Shown piece by piece: positions 1 to 5,419 of a stretch of DNA of 8,660 nucleotides (the stretch's first letter is position 1; each line of letters opens with the position of its first letter). The DNA comes from Methanobacteriota archaeon (GTDB lineage: Archaea; Thermoplasmatota; Poseidoniia; Poseidoniales; Poseidoniaceae): NCBI GenBank assembly GCA_011525095.1, contig WTIV01000188.1, positions 1 through 8,660 on the forward strand, read 5' to 3'. The notes below the pieces were generated by a model. It was not told the DNA's origin. It was given only the letters and a program-made list of their open reading frames with translations, and did no database searches. A program made the position numbers and the translations under genes.

Positions 1-777
1 GTTGTCGAATTAGAACAAATATCTGATGTCGCAAATGCGAATGAAAGATTCCTCGTTATCGATGCTCAAGTTGGTCAATCGGCAGGACCAGTAGCGGCTA
101 ATTTCCACGACCTTGCTGGGGTAACAGGTATCGTAATCACGAAACTAGATGGTACAGCACGTGGTGGTGGAGCACTTTCAGCTGTAGCAACCACAGGTGC
201 TCCTGTAATGTATATTGGTACGGGTGAGAAAGTTGCTGATTTAGAAAAATTCGAATCCGACCGTTTCATTTCACGCCTCTTGGGAATGGGAGATATTCGT
301 GGATTAATCGATTTAGCTCCTGAGGATATGGATGAAGAAGAGGCGATGCGAATCACTCAGAGAATGATGACTGGTCGCTTCACATTGAATGACATGTACT
401 CACAAATGGAAATGATGTCAAAGGTAGGAACAATTGACAAACTATTGTCCTTTTTGCCGAGCGGAATGTTTGGTGGAATGGGTGCTATGGGCAAGAACCA
501 GAAAGAAGCTATGCAGGCAAATCTCGACCGATATCGGGTAATTATGGATTCGATGACAACGTATGAGAAAGATGAACCTGCAAAAATCAAGGCTGATCGA
601 ATCAAGCGAATTGCTCGAGGGTCAGGTGTAAAAGAAAAAGACGTCCGAGAGTTGATTGGACAGTGGAACCGCTCCAGAAAGATGATGAAAGGAATGAGTG
701 GTAACCGCAAGATGAACAAACAAATGAAGCGAATGATGAGAGATTCAGAACTAGACCTCGACGGTCTTGAAATGTAA
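1..777 (+). CDS. srp54: Signal recognition particle protein SRP54, C-terminal part (5' end outside window)
   Basis: This is the GTPase and signal-sequence/RNA-binding subunit of the signal recognition particle, which binds 7S RNA and hydrophobic signal sequences emerging from the ribosome and docks with FtsY at the membrane. The open frame enters at base 1 and gives 258 residues before TAA. Family members are about 440-450 residues, so roughly the first 190 (N domain, P-loop, DTAGR motif) lie off the window. Visible G-domain elements are DAQVGQ (21-26), the guanine-specificity motif TKLD (47-50) followed by GTARGGGALS, and the GTGEK closing motif (73-77). The methionine-rich M domain starts near residue 112. 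It contains the RNA-binding RIARGSG segment (203-209) and ends in a Met/Lys-rich tail. The segment IMDSM...IKRIARGSG is typical of archaeal SRP54 rather than bacterial Ffh. The gene converges on prolyl-tRNA synthetase with zero spacing. Identity is certain; only the start is missing. Confidence 0.97.
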   Translation, partial: VVELEQISDVANANERFLVIDAQVGQSAGPVAANFHDLAGVTGIVITKLDGTARGGGALSAVATTGAPVMYIGTGEKVADLEKFESDRFISRLLGMGDIRGLIDLAPEDMDEEEAMRITQRMMTGRFTLNDMYSQMEMMSKVGTIDKLLSFLPSGMFGGMGAMGKNQKEAMQANLDRYRVIMDSMTTYEKDEPAKIKADRIKRIARGSGVKEKDVRELIGQWNRSRKMMKGMSGNRKMNKQMKRMMRDSELDLDGLEM

Positions 778-2271
778 TCAGTAAGTCTTTGCTAAGATTA
801 CTCTGCGAGTTGTCATCTTTCCAGACATGAAACACGGCTGCTCTTCATCGTAAGGTGTTGTAGAATCGCCAAGGAATGACAAACCTGTTGTCCTCTCTAT
901 AGTTTCAGCATGTGCATCTGTACCGTCAAATGCCATCTCGTAGATCTTGCCATCTTCGACGTTGTTCAAATCTGTTAACGGAACGACGACATTCTCTGTA
1001 TGCGCTGCCGCCCTTGTTCTCAGTTCATCAGAAATTTCATTCAAAACACGCTTACATTCTTCGGCAATAGTATCCAGTGGCAGTGGTTCTTTACCACCAG
1101 TTCTTCTTGCAGCAAATGCGGTATTGTTCTCAATATCTCTTGGACCAATGTCCAAACGTAGTGGCACACCTTTGATTTCCCAATCAAAATACTTCTGTCC
1201 TGCATGTATGTCTCTTGCATCAACCTTGACACGGAAACCTGATTCTCTCAAAATAGATGCCACCTCTTCGCTCTTTGCGATAGTGTCGACTTCTGAGTTC
1301 TTCCTTATCATTGGACAAATTACGATTTGATGTGGAGCGATTGCAGGAGGCATGATTAGCCCATTATCGTCACCATGCATTCCAACTACAGCGCCCAATA
1401 GTCTCTCGGACATACCGTAAGTTGTTTGGTGGCAGTGTTGTTGTTCTGCATTCAAATTTTCGTATGTTACATCGAATGCTTTTGCCCACTGATCTCTGTA
1501 ATGGTGGCATGAAGCAACTTGGAGAGTTCTGCCATTTGGCATAATTGCGTCGATACCTATTGTGTACCACGCACCTGGGAATGTGTCCCAAACAGGCCTC
1601 CTTGCTTTGATTATAGGTAAGCACAAATCATGCATCAAGTTGTCTACAATCTCCAAATCCTGCTGAATTTGTCTTGTTGCGCATTCCTCGTCTGCGTGTG
1701 CTGTATGTGCTTCGAAGAAGTGAATTTCTCTTACTCTGATGAACGACCTAGTTTGCTTTGTTTCATATCGGAAAGTGTTTACCATTTGGTATAACTTCAT
1801 TGGTAGGTCTTTGTGAGATCTAATCCATAATGGGAACATTGTGTACATCGCTGTTTCACTTGTAGGTCGCAAGAACATTGGAATGTCCAACTCGTTTTCT
1901 CCAGCGTGTTTTACCCAATAGACCTCTTTTTTGAAACCGCCCTCTTCATCTTCGTCCCTTAGGTCATCAGGGTCTATGCCTTCTTCTCTTGCCCTCTTTA
2001 GACGGGCCACAAGTGCATTTTCTTTCTCTAGAAGATTTTCTGGTATTAGCAATGGGAAATTGACCTCCTCGTGACCGGTCCTTTCCATTTCCTTGTGGGT
2101 TAATGAATCAATCAACTTCATTGTCTTCCATCCATATGGACGCCATACATCCATACCCTTGATTGGATATCGCTTATCGACAAGTTCAGCTGCTTCCACA
2201 ATGAATGGATACCAGGCGTTGAAATCATCAGTTTTTGATGGTATGCCGCGCTTTGCCTTGCCTTTACCCAT
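778..2271 (-). CDS. proS: Prolyl-tRNA synthetase, archaeal/eukaryotic type
   Basis: This cytosolic class II enzyme charges tRNA-Pro with proline using ATP. The 497-residue product has the expected order. The catalytic domain carries RPTSE (135-139), motif 2 around FRYE...TR...R.RE (167-182) with the E.HT.HA segment (187-193), and motif 3 in SERLLGAVVGMHGDDNGL (288-305). The anticodon-binding domain follows (about 310-415, including GVPLRLDIGPRD), then the C-terminal domain ending in Tyr497. In the Thermus/archaeal type that terminal Tyr carboxylate reaches toward the active site. Two oddities are visible. There is an acidic, charged insertion at about 89-110, where relatives run almost directly from LEKE into the ..GF..EV.WV segment. 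The four zinc cysteines expected in the C-terminal domain appear as Asp449, His454, Cys480 and Ser483. The ATG at 2271 is supported by AGGTGA six bases upstream. The gene is last in the minus-strand cluster, 22 bases after the small membrane protein gene. Confidence 0.97.
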   Translation of the reverse strand: MGKGKAKRGIPSKTDDFNAWYPFIVEAAELVDKRYPIKGMDVWRPYGWKTMKLIDSLTHKEMERTGHEEVNFPLLIPENLLEKENALVARLKRAREEGIDPDDLRDEDEEGGFKKEVYWVKHAGENELDIPMFLRPTSETAMYTMFPLWIRSHKDLPMKLYQMVNTFRYETKQTRSFIRVREIHFFEAHTAHADEECATRQIQQDLEIVDNLMHDLCLPIIKARRPVWDTFPGAWYTIGIDAIMPNGRTLQVASCHHYRDQWAKAFDVTYENLNAEQQHCHQTTYGMSERLLGAVVGMHGDDNGLIMPPAIAPHQIVICPMIRKNSEVDTIAKSEEVASILRESGFRVKVDARDIHAGQKYFDWEIKGVPLRLDIGPRDIENNTAFAARRTGGKEPLPLDTIAEECKRVLNEISDELRTRAAAHTENVVVPLTDLNNVEDGKIYEMAFDGTDAHAETIERTTGLSFLGDSTTPYDEEQPCFMSGKMTTRRVILAKTY

Positions 2272-2277
2272 TGATGT

Positions 2278-2283
2278 TCACCT
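2278..2283 (-). promoter_or_regulatory. Ribosome binding site of proS
   Basis: The minus strand reads AGGTGA here, complementary to the CACCUCC end of archaeal 16S rRNA, with six bases before the ATG at 2271. It supports that start. It also suggests separate translation initiation on a shared transcript. Confidence 0.7.
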
Positions 2284-2293
2284 GCTTTACGCA

Positions 2294-2848
2294 TCATTTC
2301 TTGCGAAATGCCACGATTAGCACCAATATGCTAGATGCAATTGCGACATAGTCTGGAATTCCTAGTTCAGGGAAAGGCAGCGACCATCCCATTTCGTTAC
2401 CAATATTATGAACATCAAGCCAGTTAATTCGGGTCGCATCGCTTGTGCATTTGTCCCCACTACATTGGGAATTCAAGAAACCGAAAGCTCCGAAAATGTT
2501 CGCTACTGCCACAACGATGGATAAACCACCGAAGATTTTGAGGAATCCTCCTCCGCCTTTCTTCGCATCCTGTTCTGGAATTTTAGGCAGGGTCGGTAGC
2601 GGCATTGGTGCAGGTGCAGGTGCAGCCCCTGGGATTACCTCAATCATAGGTTCGTTCGAGGTGACTGCTGGGACGACTTCTACCGCAGGATTAGCGGGGG
2701 CTTGGCTTGGTTTACTTGGTGTGATTGGTTCAATATTCAAGCCAAAAATACGTTCTGCCAAACTGGCTAATATCGGGTCGGCTGCAATTTCAGCCTCGTC
2801 AATTTCACCGTCTAGAAGACGCTTAACCTTGTCATCATGAACACTCAT
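2294..2848 (-). CDS. Unrecognised small membrane protein with two membrane segments and a Pro/Ala-rich linker
   Basis: I do not recognise the family. From the chosen start the product has 184 residues. Residues 1-40 form a soluble, charged, probably helical head (MSVHDDKVKR..., with DGEIDEAEIAADPI). Residues 41-93 form a Pro/Ala/Val-rich, probably disordered linker containing GAAPAPAPMPLP. Then come KKGGGG, a first hydrophobic segment (about 102-124), a loop of some 40 residues with Cys129 and Cys134 in a CSGDKC pattern, and a second hydrophobic segment (about 167-181) ending in FRKK. Basic residues before segment 1 and after segment 2 suggest both ends are cytoplasmic and the cysteine loop is outside, where a disulfide could form; this is inference. 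No signal peptide is seen. The start at 2848 is chosen because AGGAGG lies eight bases upstream. In-frame starts further out (ATG 2869, TTG 2905) lack such a site. The gene lies between transaldolase and prolyl-tRNA synthetase, in the same orientation. Confidence 0.85.
   Translation of the reverse strand: MSVHDDKVKRLLDGEIDEAEIAADPILASLAERIFGLNIEPITPSKPSQAPANPAVEVVPAVTSNEPMIEVIPGAAPAPAPMPLPTLPKIPEQDAKKGGGGFLKIFGGLSIVVAVANIFGAFGFLNSQCSGDKCTSDATRINWLDVHNIGNEMGWSLPFPELGIPDYVAIASSILVLIVAFRKK
2607..2624. repeat. Three tandem copies of a 6-base unit inside the membrane protein gene
   Basis: GGTGCA occurs three times in a row on the plus strand. Read on the minus strand, this encodes the Ala-Pro repeats of the linker. 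Because the unit is a whole number of codons, copy number could vary without a frameshift. Confidence 0.8.
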
Positions 2849-2856
2849 GCTAATCG

Positions 2857-2862
2857 CCTCCT
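2857..2862 (-). promoter_or_regulatory. Strong ribosome binding site that decides the start of the membrane protein gene
   Basis: The minus strand reads AGGAGG, a near-perfect Shine-Dalgarno sequence, eight bases before the ATG at 2848. The longer reading with a TTG start at 2905 would overlap the transaldolase stop codon. It would also place this site inside coding sequence, so the shorter protein is preferred. Confidence 0.8.
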
Positions 2863-2901
2863 GTTTCATTGTGACAGGGCGCTCATTATGAAAAGTTCGC
2901 T

Positions 2902-3561
2902 TCAAGCGTTACCCGCTGCCTCAACCTCTGCCCAGTCTTTCATAAAACCAGCAAGGCCCTTATCGGTAAGTGGGTGACTCATCAATTGACGGAAAGTCTT
3001 GGTGGGCATTGTAACTGTGTGTGCTCCTAACTGCATACATGCCAATACATGAGTTGGATGTCGAATTGAGGCTGCTAGTACCTTGGTGTCGATCTTGTAA
3101 TTCTCCCATGTTGCCATGATTTCCGCAATTAGCGACATTCCATCCGCTCCAGTATCATCGATTCTTCCAATAAATGGAGATACATATGTTGCACCAGCCT
3201 TTGCTGCCATTAATGCTTGGGATGCCGAGAAGATTAGAGTAACGTTCGTCTTTATCCCATCTGCTGTCAAGATTTTAGTTGCTGCAAGACCCTCTGGTGT
3301 ACATGGAATTTTAATAATCACATTTTCAGGCAGGTCAGCCTTCAGTGCACGACCTTGCTCAACCATTCCTGCGGTATCGAGTGCAGTTACTTCTGCAGAT
3401 ATAGGACCGTCACAAATCGAAGCGATTTCAGCTACTACCGTTTTGAAATCTCTACCGCTTTTCTTAATCAGTGATGGATTAGTTGTTACTCCATCAAGGA
3501 TTCCCCAAGAGGCTATTTCTCGAATTTCGTCAACATCAGCGGTGTCTAAAAAGAACTCCAT
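2902..3561 (-). CDS. tal: Transaldolase, short TalC type
   Basis: This enzyme moves a dihydroxyacetone unit between sugar phosphates in the non-oxidative pentose phosphate pathway, by a Schiff base on lysine. Its 219 residues match the short TalC/fructose-6-phosphate aldolase family (about 215-220). Visible are LDTADVDEI at the N-terminus, TTNPSL (26-31), the Schiff-base lysine Lys84 in IIKIP, NVTLIFSASQAL (106-117), SPFIGRIDD (128-136) and the phosphate-binding SIRHPTH (165-171). Two positions that separate activities in this family favour true transaldolase. Glu57 (SAEV) sits where E. coli FSA has Gln59, and Phe130 (SPF) sits where FSA has Tyr131. The gene starts 27 bases after the transketolase C subunit stops and is on the same strand, consistent with co-expression. 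No strong ribosome binding site is seen before the ATG. The next gene begins 53 bases downstream. Confidence 0.95.
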   Translation of the reverse strand: MEFFLDTADVDEIREIASWGILDGVTTNPSLIKKSGRDFKTVVAEIASICDGPISAEVTALDTAGMVEQGRALKADLPENVIIKIPCTPEGLAATKILTADGIKTNVTLIFSASQALMAAKAGATYVSPFIGRIDDTGADGMSLIAEIMATWENYKIDTKVLAASIRHPTHVLACMQLGAHTVTMPTKTFRQLMSHPLTDKGLAGFMKDWAEVEAAGNA

Positions 3562-3588
3562 GAAACAACCGCTGTCCTAGACAGTGCT

Positions 3589-4527
3589 TCAAGCCTTCCT
3601 CGCGATAACTTTCTTAACAGAGTCACAAATATGGTGTGATTTTAAGCCCATCATCTCAAGCATCTCTTCTGCTTGAGCCGATTCACCAAACCTATCATTG
3701 ACACCAATTTTCTCAATTGGAACAGGATGTGAGGAAACAACATGCTCAGCAACAGCTCCTCCAAGACCACCGATAACAGAGTGGTCTTCTGCAGTTACGA
3801 TGGCACCACATTGCCTAGACAATTTGTCCACTAGTTCAGTATCAAGTGGCTTTATTGTGTGCATGTCAACAACTGTTGCATTGATTCCCTCACTCTTGAG
3901 TTCCTCCGCTGCGATTAATGCTTCGTGAACTAGAACGCCACATGCAATGATTGCAACATCATTTCCTTCTGTCAATGTAATTCCCTTTCCGATTTGAATT
4001 TCATCCTCTTTTCCATCATACAAAACAGGAGTTTTGTTCCTCGCTGTTCGCATGTAAGATGGACTGCCCAAGCCTGGTAGTTGCATTGTCAAAGCCTTGG
4101 TCGATACATCATCACAAGGATGCATTACAACAACGTTTGGAAGAGTTCTGTATATAGCCAAATCTTCTATTGATTGTGCACTTGAACCATCTGTTCCTGT
4201 GTGAGTGCCACCGTGGCTACCGCACAAATGAACTGCTAGATTGGGTCTTGCTACACCATTACGCATTTGTTCGAATGCTCGCTCAGTGAATATTGCAAAT
4301 GTGCTAGCAAACGGTATGTAACCATTAGATGCAAGGCCGGCTGCTACAAGCAGCATGTTCTGCTCTCCAATCCCACAAGAAACTGTTCTCTCTGGGTGTG
4401 CTTTCCTGAAGTGAAGAGATTTGGTAGATTTTCCTAGATCTGCTTCTAGAACAACAACCTTTTGATTGCCTGCTAGTTCTAGGAGTGCATCTCCATATCC
4501 GTCTCTGGTTGCCGCCATCCTTGTCAA
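3589..4527 (-). CDS. tkt: Transketolase, C-terminal subunit
   Basis: This is the second half of thiamine-diphosphate-dependent transketolase, which transfers two-carbon ketol units between sugar phosphates. The 312 residues hold the pyrimidine-binding domain (about 5-170) with the cofactor-activating glutamate Glu55 in GIGEQNM, the FASTFAIFTERAFEQMRN helix (73-90) and the GSHGGTHTGTDGSSAQSIEDLA loop (103-124). The transketolase C-terminal domain follows (about 185-305). It must pair with the N-terminal subunit encoded directly upstream to make an active site. The start is taken as TTG at 4527, which overlaps the upstream TGA stop by four bases (TTGA). The run GGGGGTGA on the minus strand lies four bases before that TTG. 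An ATG at 4518, three codons in, is the alternative, but it is 13 bases from the same site. The overlap suggests translational coupling and equal subunit amounts. Confidence 0.95.
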   Translation of the reverse strand: MTRMAATRDGYGDALLELAGNQKVVVLEADLGKSTKSLHFRKAHPERTVSCGIGEQNMLLVAAGLASNGYIPFASTFAIFTERAFEQMRNGVARPNLAVHLCGSHGGTHTGTDGSSAQSIEDLAIYRTLPNVVVMHPCDDVSTKALTMQLPGLGSPSYMRTARNKTPVLYDGKEDEIQIGKGITLTEGNDVAIIACGVLVHEALIAAEELKSEGINATVVDMHTIKPLDTELVDKLSRQCGAIVTAEDHSVIGGLGGAVAEHVVSSHPVPIEKIGVNDRFGESAQAEEMLEMMGLKSHHICDSVKKVIARKA

Positions 4528-5351
4528 GCGCTCACCCCCAATTCGGATAATGCGATAGCAAGTTGCTCATCAGACGGGGCTGCTCCATGGAATGCAGGGT
4601 TGTCTTCCATGAATGACACTCCCTTTCCTTTAACAGTGTTAGCGATTACAACAGCAGGCTTGTCTTCGACAGTGTCCATCCAATCTATTGCATCAACTAT
4701 AGATTTCATGTCATGACCGTCGATTTCCTTTACTGCCCAACCGAATGACTCCCATTTTGCAGGAATGTCAAACATTCTCATTTGTGCCTCACAAAAGTCA
4801 TCATTCTGAATCCGGTTACAATCAACGAATAGTTTCAAGTTGCCCAGTTCGTGATGTGCTGCTGCCATCGCAGCTTCCCAAACGCTGCCTTCTTGAATTT
4901 CACCATCTCCAACCATAACATACGCATTACGTTCTGAACCATCTAATCTAGCAGCGACTGCACAGCCCATTCCAAACGAAAGTCCCATTCCTAGGCTGCC
5001 AGCAGAAAAATCAACTCCTGGACACCATTTCATATCGACGTGTCCTTGGCAAACTCCTCCTTTAACTCGGTAAGATTCCAAATCTTCGTGGGAGATGAAT
5101 CCCATTTCAGCAAGAACCGCGTACATTCCCGGTGATGCATGGCCTTTTGAGAGAATGAATCTGTCTCTATCTTCCCAGTCAGGCTCTGAAGGCTTTGCTC
5201 GAAGTCTGTGTCCGTAAAGAGCGCACAGAATGTCGATTTCTGACAAAGAACCACCAGGGTGTCCTGCTTGTGCACGATGTGTCATCTTGCAAATCTCTAT
5301 TCGACACTTACGTGCCATTTCTTCTAATTCGGGAATTGTCATTCCAGCCAT
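4524..5351 (-). CDS. tkt: Transketolase, N-terminal (thiamine diphosphate-binding) subunit
   Basis: This subunit carries the diphosphate/metal-binding half of transketolase. The 275 residues show GHPGG (30-34), SKGHASP (68-74) with a conserved cofactor/substrate histidine, SAGSLGMGLSFGMG (116-129) and the thiamine diphosphate motif. The last starts at GDG (148-150) and ends at DCNRIQ (177-182), with Asn179 as the expected metal ligand. HGAAP (255-259) near the C-terminus is also typical. Bacterial and eukaryotic transketolases are single chains of about 650 residues; split subunits of this size are common in archaea. The ATG at 5351 is used, with a weak AGGGA about six bases upstream; an ATG at 5342 is also possible. 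This is the first gene of the pentose phosphate cluster. It is separated from the upstream OPT transporter gene on the same strand by 68 bases that contain a direct repeat. Confidence 0.95.
   Translation of the reverse strand: MAGMTIPELEEMARKCRIEICKMTHRAQAGHPGGSLSEIDILCALYGHRLRAKPSEPDWEDRDRFILSKGHASPGMYAVLAEMGFISHEDLESYRVKGGVCQGHVDMKWCPGVDFSAGSLGMGLSFGMGCAVAARLDGSERNAYVMVGDGEIQEGSVWEAAMAAAHHELGNLKLFVDCNRIQNDDFCEAQMRMFDIPAKWESFGWAVKEIDGHDMKSIVDAIDWMDTVEDKPAVVIANTVKGKGVSFMEDNPAFHGAAPSDEQLAIALSELGVSA
4532..4539 (-). promoter_or_regulatory. Ribosome binding site supporting a TTG start for the transketolase C subunit
   Basis: The minus strand reads GGGGGTGA, one mismatch from GGAGGTGA, inside the last codons of the N subunit gene. 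Four bases separate it from TTG at 4527, against 13 from the ATG at 4518. This favours the unusual TTG start overlapping the upstream stop. Confidence 0.6.
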
Positions 5352-5370
5352 ATCTGTCCCTTCGACTAAC

Positions 5371-5392
5371 GGCCTTTGACTATGGCCTTTGA
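5371..5392 (-). repeat. Direct repeat of a 9-base unit upstream of the transketolase genes
   Basis: TCAAAGGCC occurs twice on the minus strand (5392-5384 and 5379-5371), exactly, with a four-base spacer and a 13-base period. It ends 19 bases before the ATG of the N subunit. It lies in the only gap of any size upstream of the pentose phosphate cluster, so a regulator site is possible. No protein or promoter assignment can be made from sequence alone. The rest of the 68-base gap shows no T-rich terminator on the minus strand and no convincing TATA box. Confidence 0.45.
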
Positions 5393-5419
5393 TGGTTGTG
5401 TTTGAGATGCATGTACATT

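Noticed and set aside
357..719. 120-codon open frame on the minus strand within SRP54
   Set aside because: It is antisense to the M domain; the methionine-rich coding strand produces long hydrophobic antisense reading by composition.
2849..2905. 19-residue N-terminal extension of the small membrane protein, with a TTG start at 2905
   Set aside because: It overlaps the transaldolase stop and lacks a ribosome binding site, whereas AGGAGG stands eight bases before the ATG at 2848.
3116..3580. 154-codon open frame on the plus strand
   Set aside because: It is antisense to transaldolase, which has all its catalytic motifs on the minus strand; the composition is typical of a shadow frame.
3570..3586. 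Small inverted repeat (CTGTC, three bases, GACAG) between the transketolase C subunit and transaldolase genes
   Set aside because: The stem is five base pairs with a three-base loop, no T tract follows, and the genes probably share a transcript. It is too weak to call a terminator or operator.
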